From contig SSNP01000039.1 of NCBI GenBank assembly GCA_006937955.1, positions 910,200 to 974,199 of the forward strand: a DNA stretch of 64,000 bases, written 5' to 3'. This document shows, piece by piece, positions 1 through 10,202 of this stretch. The position numbers and the translations under genes are program-made. The notes under the pieces were generated by a model. The model searched no databases. It saw only the letters and a program-made list of their open reading frames with translations, and was not told where the DNA came from. How positions within the stretch are numbered: the first letter of the stretch is position 1; each line of letters opens with the position of its first letter. The stretch comes from Pachypanchax playfairii (lineage: Eukaryota; Chordata; Actinopteri; Cyprinodontiformes; Aplocheilidae).

Positions 1-1094
1 ATAACAGTATTGTTCATTTTTAACAACTATGAGTGATTCATCTTCATCAGTGATTCTTACAGTTTATTAATCAAATTATGATCTAACATTTTCAGCGATA
101 GTCATTTGTCAAACCAATCTATTTGCTGCAATGCGTGTTTTACGAGGACAGTAATCAAAAGCTACAGACCATCACAGCTTATTTGAGAAACACGGTTTCA
201 GCGACAGATCATTAATGATAAATTCATTTTTTGTTTAGGATCTAGCATGTAGGATGGAAAATGTAAAGACATAATAAAAGCAAAAAAGATTGAGTAAGAA
301 TAATTCCAACTAACAAGCAAGGCAGATGTGAGTTATGCCTGGAAGAAAAACAATATTTGGACAGAAAGTGAAGGCAGCTGGGTAGAATATATACTGAGGG
401 AAGTATCGACAAATGAACAACAGTGTCAGTCAGAAAACCAGAGACTGGTGCTTGACACGAGCTCAAGTATTATACAAGCTCAATCTCTTCAATAATAAAA
501 GAGGAAGGAAAAGCAAAACTCAAATTTAATTAAATAAAAGTTTAAAGCTGTAAATATGACAAGACAACGGAAGACAAGTAATTGCAAAAAACTAATCAAT
601 AAACCAAAATCTTATCAAATTAAAAGCCATATCAATGATAAACTCTTGAAGAGCTAACCTGGCTCATCCAGATCATTGTGTAGCCCCGTGTCCTGTCGGT
701 GCTACACAGTCATCTGGGATTTCTCCTGGTGAAAGCATCTGAAAAAGGGAGGGACATCTGGTATAATATTTTGAGCTGACTAGAGGACGAGCTAGCAAGT
801 GTCCGCCTAACATGATTTGTCTTTAGCCAAGCACAGTAAATCAAGCTCTTGCCAAATACAGTCGGCAGAAAAGCACACACATTGTTACCACCAAGAAATG
901 CACAAATTGCTACCTTTGCCCGTTTTTGCCTGAGCACTTGCTGCTATCCTCACACCTGAACACCCACCCCAAAACACAATGCAAGCACATGATTTAATCA
1001 AGTCAGACAGTTTAGTTGGAGCAGTACAAGATGGATTTTTGTAGTTTTGGAAAACTCCAAATCTCACAAGCATCCATCATGCAATGCAAGGTTA
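1..1094. other. No gene recognised; non-coding DNA
   Basis: No supported exon, RNA gene or recognisable element. Short reading frames here have no domain, no splice context and no codon pattern suggesting coding. It presumably lies upstream of, or in an early intron of, the plcb1-type gene. Confidence 0.6.
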
Positions 1095-1937
1095 TTAAAG
1101 ACACTCACCCCGTTGTCTCCAGCGTTCCAACAAAATGCTGCACATAGGGATTTAGAGCAACTGGCTGTAAACTACGACAAAGGGAATAACTAATATCAAT
1201 AAAAGAATAATGAAATCAGGGAAAAGACTTTAATTTTACCGCAGTGGTTGTGAATGTGTGGATGTGATTTGTGCACGTTATATTCTCAAAGAAGATCCTC
1301 ATTCTATTCTGCTAAGCTGCTGCAGGGTGAACTAGGGTGAACGATACGGATCAGGACAGTTAACCCTCCTTTTTGGACTCGTCAGCAGCGTGCAACGTTT
1401 TGCTTGCACAATCAGAAGCGCGTCCCTTCCTACCGGGAGCGCTTCACAGGCATAAATCACTCATGCAGCGTCACATCCAGCTGGTCCCAGAAGATCACGA
1501 AATCTCATGAGAATAGTAAAAACACGTGATTTTTGTCAGTACACACAACAACAAGCAGGGAGAAAGACAACAACATGTATCCACAAGGTATGTGGCATAG
1601 TTTCACACAACCTATGGACTTCAAACCCGTCACAGGTACTTTACTTTCTCGTAGTCTCGAAAAACTGAAATCCGCACGTGTCCTTTTATTTTGAAACTTC
1701 CAGGTACTAACGCCTGCTTTCCTAACCTTAACCCTGCTCGTAACTTTACTCTTCTGGGAGGCGTCTCATGTGCGCTGCTTTGCGCACGGTGGAAAGGGTC
1801 TCATTGAATTAAATGGCGGCCATCAGCTTACAAGTCACTAATGTTGCGTGTTCAGTGGAAAGCAGGGGTTAGGCTCCATAGAAGCAGCTTCCTCCATTTT
1901 TATTTGTCCCCGGGGGTGGGGGTGAGTTTCTCTTTAA
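1095..1937. mobile_element. TTAA-flanked MITE, interrupted by a second MITE
   Basis: Both ends carry TTAA (1095-1098 and 1934-1937). The inverted ends are related: the left begins AGACACTCACCCC, and the right reads GGGGGTGAGTTTCTCT, whose reverse complement begins AGAGAAACTCACCCCC. Bases 1110-1290 match the element at 15711-16405, including the shared phrase GGGATTTAGAGCAACTGGCT. No coding capacity is present, so it is a non-autonomous DNA transposon. TTAA duplications are known for piggyBac and Kolobok superfamilies; I cannot decide between them. A different MITE occupies 1363-1868. Confidence 0.75.
1360..1871. mobile_element. Nested MITE with TTA target duplication
   Basis: TTA flanks both sides (1360-1362 and 1869-1871). 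The right end, read inward, is CCCCTGCTTTCCACTGAAC and the left is ACCCTCCTTTTTGGAC, an imperfect terminal inverted repeat. Related sequence recurs at 5335 (CCCCTGCTTTCCACTGGAC) and 10206 (CCCCTACTTTTCACTGAAC). Internal blocks such as CAACAACAAGCAGGGAGAAA are shared with 10300-10400. A 3-bp TTA duplication fits PIF/Harbinger, but no transposase is encoded and the class is an inference. Confidence 0.6.
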
Positions 1938-2194
1938 TTTGATCTGTTGTGACTATAGAAAAGATCTCACCATGTACACATGTACATAGTGAGTAAAAAT
2001 TTGATATGAAGCTTGATCTTCTATCATTTTGTTTTAACTTTAAGAACTAACTGAGCCCCTGTTGCTATGACGATCCAATTCTTGAAGCTTGTTTTTTTGA
2101 CACAACAAACTCCTCTAAACCCCCTCTGCTGCTGTCATTTGACTGCCATCACTGTTTCAAGCCAGGTGGCTGCTTTCCTCAGAGAGCCTTTTTA

Positions 2195-2345
2195 ATCAGA
2201 ATCAGAACATCCGAATATCTTTGTCATTGTAACAAGTACGACAAAATTAGATGCAATCTTTGTGGCTTAGTACATAAGGAGGAGAGGAAAGGTAATATAC
2301 AAAATGAAAGAGAAATAAAAGCAATAAAATGTATCAGTGTGAACA
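2195..2345 (-). repeat. Reverse-oriented LINE/SINE 3' tail fragment
   Basis: The segment opens with AATCAGAATCAGAACATC, a tail repeat typical of fish LINE 3' ends read on the opposite strand, followed by CATTGTAACAAGTACGACAA. It is a short truncated fragment with no coding sequence. Class assignment rests on recalled repeat style only. Confidence 0.4.
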
Positions 2346-2530
2346 TATGGATAAAACACTCTGTGAAACACTCATTGGCACAATGGAAGACCTTAAATGC
2401 CTGAAGTTGTTCAGCCTGATGTCGTTAAATGGCCTTAGTGTTTCAGTCGGCACCTTTAAATGTTTACTGAAAAATAAAAATAAACCAAAAACAAAAATCT
2501 AAAAAAAATCAGAGTGTAAATGCAAATGTC

Positions 2531-4090
2531 AATGGCCGCGTTTCCCAAATGAGTTAAGAAGCTCTTAGTGCTAAGAACTTCTTTGGAGCACTCTTAAGAG
2601 CGCTGTGAAAGAAGAACACGTTTCCCAGAGTCGCTCTTAGCTTAAGAAGATCTTTCACTAAGAAGGAAACCTGAGATCGATCTGACCCACTCTTAACAGC
2701 CTTCTTAGCGATCAAATGCCCAGTGATCATAGCCTCCCACCAGGGGCGTCGAGATTTCTAGGCTACAGTGATCAAGCTGCGTCAGGGAAATATATATGTA
2801 TATATATATTATATTAGCGGTAAAACATGCTGTGCTGTGGTGAGTAGTAGTGAAGCACATGCGTCAGGGCGCACATTACGCACATGAACATACGCTTAGA
2901 TAAATTACTTAAAAGTACAAATTGCCTCAGACTTTTTGTTGCTTGGTTTAACACTCATTTCAATGCAAAATGATACACACAATACATGGTTAAAAAGGAA
3001 ACCAAAGTTTATTGAAAGCATAATAGAGGAGGAGGGGTGGGGTCTCCGGCTTCACTGGGCCGTCTGGGCGTCTGCATCACCTGCAATGAATGAAGGGGGA
3101 GAGATTAATGAAATTGAATTGGATACATTGCGTAATGCTAATAAAACAAAATAGAACTGTCCCGTACCTGAATCCTGTGGAAGGATGATTGGAACGGAGA
3201 TGGAGGGACGGATGAACTGTGCCTCGGACAGCGCCAGCTGTCTCCGGTGCAGCTCCAACCTCTCCTGCTTCATCCAGACCATCTCTTCCTGGAGAGCAGT
3301 TTGTCTCAGGAGCTGCTCCTCTATACCCCGCAGCACCATCAGCTTCTCTCTCTCCAGGCGCACCAGCGTCTCGCTACAGGTGGTTATTGCAGACCGCCTG
3401 GTTAAGCCTCCCCGCATTCGGACACTGGGCCGTGCTGGTTGGCGCACGGAGACAGGGCACGGTTGTGTGGGGTCGTCCCACCCGGTGCTCTTCCACCCGT
3501 GCCCATGGTTTTCCTTCTCACCTTGGCGTGCTTCTTTTTGGTCTGGCTCTGAAAATCCTGCCACTTCTTTTGGACAGCACCCCAGTCACGCCACATGCAC
3601 TAATGGGCTTGACTTGGATATACCTGTTGGCACACACCCACTTAAAAAAGAAATTAACAATGCTATCCACGTGCAAACACTTTGTTTGTTGTTTTCTTTT
3701 TATTATTTTTTCTTTTCTTTTTATTTTATCTATATATGGTTATCAGCACACAATGTGAAGCTAATTTACTAACTCTGTACTCATCATGAATATCGCAAGT
3801 TCTTATAAACAACGCTGTGTGTGACTGCGCGCTGCGCTCAGCGCTGATAAAGCAGTGGGTGATTGATTAGCCTGGCATCGATTGATTCAGTTTCAGCACC
3901 ACCGCGGTTGACAGCTCCCGTTAAGAGCTTCTTTAGAACCTTCTTAGGCTTGATCTTAAGTTTCTTCTAAGAAGGCAGTTAAGAAGGCTTTTGGGAAACA
4001 CCCGTATCTTAGCGCTCCTTCTTAGCCGAACCCTTCTTAGGAGCCTTCTTAAGTCCTTAAGAACGATCGCTTTTGGGAAACGTGGCCAAT
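2531..4090 (-). mobile_element. PIF/Harbinger-like DNA transposon, non-autonomous, 1.55 kb
   Basis: Terminal inverted repeats are clear: the left starts GGCCGCGTTTCCCAAA at 2534, and the right end at 4087, reverse complemented, starts GGCCACGTTTCCCAAA. A 3-bp AAT duplication flanks it (2531-2533, 4088-4090). Both subterminal regions are packed with CTTAAGAAG-type palindromic motifs, likely protein-binding sites. The only coding remnant is a broken Myb/SANT-like accessory protein on the minus strand. No DDE nuclease is present, so movement would need a helper in trans. Confidence 0.75.
3052..3596 (-). pseudogene. Harbinger Myb/SANT-like accessory protein, frameshifted
   Basis: Two overlapping minus-strand frames together resemble the DNA-binding accessory protein of PIF/Harbinger elements. 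The upstream frame (3596 down to 3402) includes WGAVQKKWQDFQSQTKKKHA, the basic helical part of a Myb/SANT-like domain. The other frame (3564 down to 3052) includes LEREKLMVLRGIEEQLLRQ, a Gln/Arg/Leu-rich coiled-coil-like C-terminal region. They are offset by a frameshift or an unrecognised intron near 3400-3540. In complete elements this protein carries the transposase to the terminal repeats. Here it is probably non-functional. The opposite-strand frame across the same bases is a shadow. Confidence 0.6.
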
Positions 4091-4885
4091 ATTATTAATA
4101 TAATAGCATTCTTTTATATTTATTTTAATTAGGATTAGATTGTTATTACCTTCCAATACGTTATAACAGATATTGCAAGAGAAGAAAAATGTTTATTGCC
4201 TAATTTTTGATATGGAATTTAAAGTGTTAAACTGTTGCAGTGTTAATGAATCCTAATGTTTTACCATTTGACGGTAGCGGAACCATGACTTTTTTTACAG
4301 CAGGTGATACAAGGGATCTGGATATTCTTTTTTTTTTTTTTGATTAGGCTGTTAAAATCCCAAGTACTGGAAAACAGGAGTTGAATAGCAAAAACACATT
4401 TCACAACAATTTCTGTATCCAGCCTAAATTTCTGTAACTAGGGACCAAATTGTAGCAATATGTTTAAACATAAATCGTTCCTTCAGAAGTTAGTCAGATT
4501 AAATAAAGGCACAAATACAAAAAACGGCCAAATATAATATCATGAACATGTTCATTAAAAGGTACAATATGTAAGAATTTTCGAGTGAAATGACAAAGTC
4601 ACGCCAGCTGAGTGGTCGCTAATTTTCAGAATCATTATTTACACGTCCACGTCTTTAGAAAGACCTCTGACTTGTAACCCTTTAAATATTCCAGTTTTTT
4701 CTTGAGGGTGTTATTACTGATCCAAGGGCAGTTGTAGCGTCTCCTAAATGCCCCCATGGCACTGCTGCTGCCTGTGGAACAATTGATTGTTTTCCTTCAT
4801 TTTTCATGCTGCGATTTGATCCAGATAAAGAAAAAAGTGTGTGTTTCATTTTTCTTAAACAACTCAGATTCTGCTTATTTATTTG
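4091..4885. other. No gene recognised
   Basis: Contains a short poly-T run near 4330 and, from about 4555, the phrase AAAGGTACAATATGTAAG, which resembles the end of a common fish MITE, but no matching far end was found. Nothing coding. Confidence 0.5.
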
Positions 4886-5334
4886 CATGCTGTATAAGCC
4901 AGAGTCCCTCCAAGTAATTAATTTCTTCCATTCTCTTTTTCTTCTTTTTGATCTGCTTTGTCACCCAGAACATAAAGATGAAAAATTCAATTAAAAACAT
5001 ATTGTCATCTGAACTTCTCAGTTTGATTTAGTCATACTTCCAATGAAGGATGACTTAAGGCAGAAGAACAAAAGGCTTTGAGAGCAAATTCATCACAGGT
5101 AGAACAATGCTTCTGTAAAATATTAAAAATCGGACTATTTTTTATCCTGTGCAATGGGGAGTATCTAAAAAACAAAAGAGAAACATGATTTTTAACTTGA
5201 TGAAAACCAAACTAAAGAAAGCAAAGGCACATAAAAGGAACTCATGGCATGTTTGAAGCTGATGTGTTAATTCAACAATAAAGTTATGCAGAGATTTTAA
5301 ATTCAGACCAGAATACATTTTCACCCTGATGACT

Positions 5335-5590
5335 AACCCCTGCTTTCCACTGGACCCGCAATAGACGCGCAACATGAGTGACGCCTAATACGCGGCTGAT
5401 AGCTGCCATTAAAGTCAATGAGACCGTTTCCACTGGGCACGAAGCAGCGTGCATGAAGCGTATTATCACGAGCATTACTTGGCAGTTCTATTTTTTTACA
5501 TGGTACTCTGCTAAAAAGCGTCAAGTTTGGTCATTCACATCTTGCACCTTGACTCTGCTGGGTCTTCTGGTTCCCTCCTACTGACTAAAA
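5335..5590. mobile_element. MITE fragment, same family as 1360-1871
   Basis: Begins TAACCCCTGCTTTCCACTGG, matching the terminal repeat at 1869 read inward. No right-hand terminal repeat is recognisable, so it is truncated. The second copy of the flank at 6942 lacks this terminus. Confidence 0.45.
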
Positions 5591-5738
5591 ACATGTGTGT
5601 TAGGTTAACTGGGAATTCTAAGCTAACCCGAGGTGTGAGCATGACTAGCTGTTTATCTCTTTGTGCCCTTGTGATGAACTGGTGACCTGTTCAGGGTGTC
5701 CTGCCTAGTGACTCCTCACAACCCTGCACAGGATCAGG
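5590..5738 (+). repeat. Truncated SINE, 3' part
   Basis: Contains GATGAACTGGTGACCTGTTC followed by AGGGTGTCCTGCC, the familiar 3' half of a fish tRNA-derived SINE with an RTE-like tail. The tRNA-like head is absent. The Tc1 element inserted at a TA just after this fragment. The same fragment occurs at 7150-7298 in the duplicated flank. Confidence 0.45.
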
Positions 5739-5740
5739 TA

Positions 5741-6483
5741 CAGTGGGGCAAAAAAGTATTTAGTCAGCCACCAATTGTGTAAGTTCTCCCACTTAAAAAG
5801 ATCAGAGAGGCCTGTAATTTTCATCATAGGTATACCTCAACTATGAGAGACAAAATGAGGAAAAAAAATCCAGAAAATCACATTGTCTGATTTTTAAAGA
5901 ATTTATTTGCAAATTATGGTGGAAAATAAGTATTTGGTCACCTACAAACAAGTAAGATTTCTGGCTTTCACAGACCTGTAACTTCTTTAAGAGGCTCCTC
6001 GATCCTCCACTCGTTACCTGTATTAATGGCACCTGTGTGAACTCGTTATCAGTATAAAAGACACCTGTCCACAACCTCAAACAGTCATGCTCCAAACTCC
6101 ACTATGGCCAAGACCAAAGAGCTGTCAAAGGACACCAGAAACAAAATTGTAGACCTTCACCAGGCTGGGAAGACTGAATCTGCAATAGGTAAGCAGCTTG
6201 GTGTGAAGAAATCAACTGTGGGAGCAATTATTAGAAAATGGAAGACATACAAGACCACTGATAATCTCCCTCGATCTGGGGCTCCACGCAAGATCTCACC
6301 CCGTGGGGTCAAAATGATCACAAGAACGGTGAGCAAAAATCCCAGAACCACACGGAGGGACCTAGTGAATGACCTGCTGAGAGCTGGGACCAAAGTAACA
6401 AAGGCTACCATCAGTAACACACTACGCCGCCAGGGACTCAAATCCTGCAGTGCCAGACGTGTCCCCCTGCTGAAGCCAGGACA
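5741..6483 (+). mobile_element. Tc1 element, left part (+ orientation), cut by a gap
   Basis: Starts at a TA (5739-5740) with CAGTGGGGCAAAAAAGTATT. The 200-base terminal repeat at 5741-5940 is the reverse complement of 9374-9573. A 5' leader follows, then the transposase start at 6104. It ends at a 10-base N gap (6484-6493). It is the left end of the same insertion whose right end is at 9573, since the right end is also followed by TA. Confidence 0.9.
6104..6483 (+). CDS. Tc1 transposase, N-terminal fragment
   Basis: Encodes the first ~126 residues of the same protein as the complete copy at 8335-9357: the paired-type helix-turn-helix DNA-binding region. It differs at residue 92, Leu (CTG) instead of Gln (CAG). 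It is truncated by the assembly gap before any catalytic residue, so no catalytic residues are present in this piece. Confidence 0.85.
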
Positions 6484-6493
6484 NNNNNNNNNN
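6484..6493. other. 10-base assembly gap
   Basis: Ten N. The sequence jumps from inside the Tc1 transposase to the duplicated left flank that matches position 4886, so a contig join is likely rather than a biological boundary. Confidence 0.95.
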
Positions 6494-7300
6494 CATGCTG
6501 TATAAGCCAGAGTCCCTCCAAGTAATTAATTTCTTCCATTCTCTTTTTCTTCTTTTTGATCTGCTTTGTCACCCAGAACATAAAGATGAAAAATTCAATT
6601 AAAAACATATTGTCATCTGAACTTCTCAGTTTGATTTAGTCATACTTCCAATGAAGGATGACTTAAGGCAGAAGAACAAAAGGCTTTGAGAGCAAATTCA
6701 TCACAGGTAGAACACTGCTTCTGTAAAATATTAAAAATCTGACTATTTTTTATCCTGTGCAATGGGGAGTATCTAAAAAACAAAAGAGAAACATGATTTT
6801 TAACTTGATGAAAACCAAACTAAAGAAAGCAAAGGCACATAAAAGGAACTCATAGCCTGTTTGAAGCTGATGTGTTAATTCAACAATAAAGTTATGCAGA
6901 GATTTTAAATTCAGACCAGAATACATTTTCACCCTGATGCACCCTGAATACGCGGCTGATAGCTGCCATTAAAGTCAATGAGACCGTTTCCACTGGGCAC
7001 GAAGCAGCGTGCATGAAGCGTATTATCACGAGCATTACTTGGCAGTTCTATTTTTTTACATGGTACTCTGCTAAAAAGCGTCAAGTTTGGTCATTCACAT
7101 CTTGCACCTTGACTCTGCTGGGTCTTCTGGTTCCCTCCTACTGACTAAAAACATGTGTGTTAGGTTAACTGGGAATTCTAAGCTAACCCGAGGTGTGAGC
7201 ATGACTAGCTGTTTATCTCTTTGTGCCCTTGTGATGAACTGGTGACCTGTTCAGGGTGTCCTGCCTAGTGACTCCTCACAACCCTGCACAGGATCAGGTA
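6494..7300. repeat. Second copy of the Tc1-flanking segment
   Basis: Repeats 4886-5740 with a 48-base deletion near 6940 and a few substitutions in the first 450 bases (for example ACACTGC versus ACAATGC near 6714). It ends at the same TA before a Tc1 terminal repeat. No gene. Confidence 0.8.
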
Positions 7301-8293
7301 CAGTGGGGCAAAAAAGTATTTAGTCAGCCACCAATTGTGTAAGTTCTCCCACTTAAAAAGATCAGAGAGGCCTGTAATTTTCATCATAGGTATACCTCAA
7401 CTATGAGAGACAAAATGAGGAAAAAAAATCCAGAAAATCACATTGTCTGATTTTTAAAGAATTTATTTGCAAATTATGGTGGAAAATAAGTATTTGGTCA
7501 ATAACAAAAGTTAATCTCAATACTTTGTTATATAGCCTTTGTTGGCAATGACAGAGGTCAAACGTTTTCTGTAAGTCTTCACAAGGTTTTCACACACTGT
7601 TGCTGGTATTTTGGCCCATTCCTCCATGCAGATCTCCTCTAGAGCAGTGATGTTTTGGGGCTGACGCTGGGCAACACGGACTTTCAACTCCCTCCAGAGA
7701 TTTTCTATGGGGTTGAGATCTGGAGACTGGCTAGGCCACTCCAGGACCTTGAAATGCTTCTTACGAAGCCACTCCTTCGTTGCCCGGGCGGTGTGTTTGG
7801 GATCATTGTCATGCTGAAAGACCCAGCCACGTCTCATTTTCAATGCCCTTGCTGATGGAAGGAGGTTTTCACTCAAAATCTTACGATACATGGCCCCATT
7901 CATTCTTTCCTTTACACGGATCAGTCGTCCTGGTCCCCTTGCAGAAAAACAGCCCCAAAGCATGATGTTTCCACCCCCATGCTTTACAGTAGGTATGGTG
8001 TTCTTTGGATCCAACTCAGCATTCTTTCCCCTCCAAACACGACAAGTTGAGTTTCTACCAAAAAGTTCTATTTTGGTTTCATCTGACCATATGATGTTCT
8101 CCCAATCCTCTTCTGGATCATCCAAATGCTCTCTAGCAAACCGCAGACGGGCCTGGACGTGTCCTGGCTTCAGCAGGGGGACACGTCTGGCACTGCAGGA
8201 TTTGAGTCCCTGGCGGCGTAGTGTGTTACTGATGGTAGCCTTTGTTACTTTGGTCCCAGCTCTCTGCAGGTCATTCACTAGGTCCCTCCGTGT
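7301..8293 (-). mobile_element. Tc1 element, inverted part
   Basis: Follows the same TA and begins with the same terminal repeat, but the interior is the 3' end of the transposase read backwards, so the element lies in the opposite orientation to the copies at 5741 and 8295. It ends inside the N-terminal DNA-binding region at a single N (8294), where the sequence switches head-to-head into a + strand copy. Confidence 0.88.
7517..8293 (-). CDS. Tc1 transposase, C-terminal fragment (minus strand)
   Basis: Encodes roughly residues 83-340 of the transposase, ending at the stop complementary to 7517-7519. It contains the whole DDE catalytic core: WSDET, FQHDNDPKHT and PDLNPIENLW. As far as I can read, it is identical to the matching part of the 8335-9357 protein, which argues for a duplicate of the same locus rather than an independent old insertion. 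Any apparent extension across the N at 8294 is an artefact. Confidence 0.85.
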   Translation of the reverse strand, partial: TRRDLVNDLQRAGTKVTKATISNTLRRQGLKSCSARRVPLLKPGHVQARLRFAREHLDDPEEDWENIIWSDETKIELFGRNSTCRVWRGKNAELDPKNTIPTVKHGGGNIMLWGCFSARGPGRLIRVKERMNGAMYRKILSENLLPSARALKMRRGWVFQHDNDPKHTARATKEWLRKKHFKVLEWPSQSPDLNPIENLWRELKVRVAQRQPQNITALEEICMEEWAKIPATVCENLVKTYRKRLTSVIANKGYITKY

Positions 8294-8294
8294 N

Positions 8295-9573
8295 CCTGTC
8301 CACAACCTCAAACAGTCATGCTCCAAACTCCACTATGGCCAAGACCAAAGAGCTGTCAAAGGACACCAGAAACAAAATTGTAGACCTTCACCAGGCTGGG
8401 AAGACTGAATCTGCAATAGGTAAGCAGCTTGGTGTGAAGAAATCAACTGTGGGAGCAATTATTAGAAAATGGAAGACATACAAGACCACTGATAATCTCC
8501 CTCGATCTGGGGCTCCACGCAAGATCTCACCCCGTGGGGTCAAAATGATCACAAGAACGGTGAGCAAAAATCCCAGAACCACACGGAGGGACCTAGTGAA
8601 TGACCTGCAGAGAGCTGGGACCAAAGTAACAAAGGCTACCATCAGTAACACACTACGCCGCCAGGGACTCAAATCCTGCAGTGCCAGACGTGTCCCCCTG
8701 CTGAAGCCAGGACACGTCCAGGCCCGTCTGCGGTTTGCTAGAGAGCATTTGGATGATCCAGAAGAGGATTGGGAGAACATCATATGGTCAGATGAAACCA
8801 AAATAGAACTTTTTGGTAGAAACTCAACTTGTCGTGTTTGGAGGGGAAAGAATGCTGAGTTGGATCCAAAGAACACCATACCTACTGTAAAGCATGGGGG
8901 TGGAAACATCATGCTTTGGGGCTGTTTTTCTGCAAGGGGACCAGGACGACTGATCCGTGTAAAGGAAAGAATGAATGGGGCCATGTATCGTAAGATTTTG
9001 AGTGAAAACCTCCTTCCATCAGCAAGGGCATTGAAAATGAGACGTGGCTGGGTCTTTCAGCATGACAATGATCCCAAACACACCGCCCGGGCAACGAAGG
9101 AGTGGCTTCGTAAGAAGCATTTCAAGGTCCTGGAGTGGCCTAGCCAGTCTCCAGATCTCAACCCCATAGAAAATCTCTGGAGGGAGTTGAAAGTCCGTGT
9201 TGCCCAGCGTCAGCCCCAAAACATCACTGCTCTAGAGGAGATCTGCATGGAGGAATGGGCCAAAATACCAGCAACAGTGTGTGAAAACCTTGTGAAGACT
9301 TACAGAAAACGTTTGACCTCTGTCATTGCCAACAAAGGCTATATAACAAAGTATTGAGATTAACTTTTGTTATTGACCAAATACTTATTTTCCACCATAA
9401 TTTGCAAATAAATTCTTTAAAAATCAGACAATGTGATTTTCTGGATTTTTTTTCCTCATTTTGTCTCTCATAGTTGAGGTATACCTATGATGAAAATTAC
9501 AGGCCTCTCTGATCTTTTTAAGTGGGAGAACTTACACAATTGGTGGCTGACTAAATACTTTTTTGCCCCACTG
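8295..9573 (+). mobile_element. Tc1 element, + strand part with complete transposase and right end
   Basis: Runs from the 5' leader through a full transposase gene to the 200-base right terminal repeat (9374-9573), followed by TA (9574-9575). The left terminal repeat is missing from this piece but present at 5741. Combining leader, coding and tail lengths gives a full element of about 1.6 kb, normal for Tc1 elements with 200-bp repeats. No internal stops or frameshifts are visible. Confidence 0.92.
8335..9357 (+). CDS. Tc1/mariner transposase, complete, 340 aa
   Basis: A DDE transposase that cuts the element out and inserts it at TA. ATG at 8335 and stop TGA at 9355-9357 give 340 residues, the usual Tc1 length. 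Residues ~1-55 form the first helix-turn-helix (GKQLGVKKSTVGAIIRKW), residues ~56-66 a basic SGAPRK linker like the GRPR/AT-hook of the family, and residues ~68-125 a second helix-turn-helix. Catalytic residues are D153 (WSDET), D244 (FQHDND) and E279 (PIENLW), with 34 residues between the last two: the DD34E pattern. The glycine-rich KHGGGNIMLW lies at ~187-196. The upstream frame extension across the N at 8294 is spurious; the ATG after CCACT matches the other copy. No disabling change is visible, so the protein may be active. Confidence 0.95.
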   Translation: MAKTKELSKDTRNKIVDLHQAGKTESAIGKQLGVKKSTVGAIIRKWKTYKTTDNLPRSGAPRKISPRGVKMITRTVSKNPRTTRRDLVNDLQRAGTKVTKATISNTLRRQGLKSCSARRVPLLKPGHVQARLRFAREHLDDPEEDWENIIWSDETKIELFGRNSTCRVWRGKNAELDPKNTIPTVKHGGGNIMLWGCFSARGPGRLIRVKERMNGAMYRKILSENLLPSARALKMRRGWVFQHDNDPKHTARATKEWLRKKHFKVLEWPSQSPDLNPIENLWRELKVRVAQRQPQNITALEEICMEEWAKIPATVCENLVKTYRKRLTSVIANKGYITKY

Positions 9574-9575
9574 TA

Positions 9576-10202
9576 GGTGTAGAAAATAGATGGACGTGCA
9601 TGATCGTTTAAATAAATGTCTTAAAATAATATAATTTTGCCAACAAAAAGCAGAAATTCTCCAGATCCATATTGCAGTAAATCAAACACATTTTTCACAA
9701 AGTTTCCATTAGCTGGATTTATTTAGCTTTTTTTAAAAGAAGGGAATAAAATAAAGGACCGGTAAAAAGTGACAATAAAAAATAAATCTGAAAAAGTAAG
9801 TAGATGTATTGTTTATGTGTTTTGTAATTGATTATCTCATCAAAACTGACAAAGATTTGAATCATGTGGCCCACAAGCCTTTTCCAGTATGAGCTGGCTC
9901 ACAGTAAAGTGAACGATTGACTCACATCCTCCCAGATATGATAATGTCCCGAGAGGTGAAAGTCCCTGAAGAACAACAACATCCACTTCTTTCTTGGGGA
10001 TATTAGTTGCTCTTGTTCTGTCTTTTTATTAGTTTCCCATCAGATTTATTACCAGTTACAGTAACGACTTCATCTGCTGCTAATTTAAATAACATTTATC
10101 TGTCTGTCCATATATTGTCAGTCTATTTTCAATACTGAGCAGAGAGATGATTTCTGTCTCCATTATTAGAGCCTTGTAAAACTTAACTTTTCACATGCAC
10201 AC
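9576..10202. other. No gene recognised
   Basis: AT-rich sequence following the Tc1 right end. I see no exon or repeat that I can support. Confidence 0.5.

Larger units (their letters stand above)
4886..5740. repeat. Left copy of a duplicated Tc1-flanking segment
   Basis: This segment is repeated almost exactly at 6494-7300, immediately left of a second Tc1 terminal repeat. The offset is 1608 bases up to about 5340 and 1560 after, because this copy carries 48 bases around 5340-5396 that the other lacks. Several single-base differences lie in the first 450 bases, none that I can see in the last 340. It includes a MITE fragment and a SINE fragment. It is either a real duplication or two haplotypes placed in tandem by the assembler. 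Confidence 0.8.

Noticed and set aside
3185..3772. 195-residue + strand frame
   Set aside because: Shadow of the minus-strand Harbinger Myb-like sequence; Ser/Arg/Cys-rich with no domain.
8242..8334. Upstream extension of the Tc1 transposase frame
   Set aside because: Crosses the single N at 8294 and a head-to-head junction; the true ATG is at 8335, as shown by the copy at 6104.
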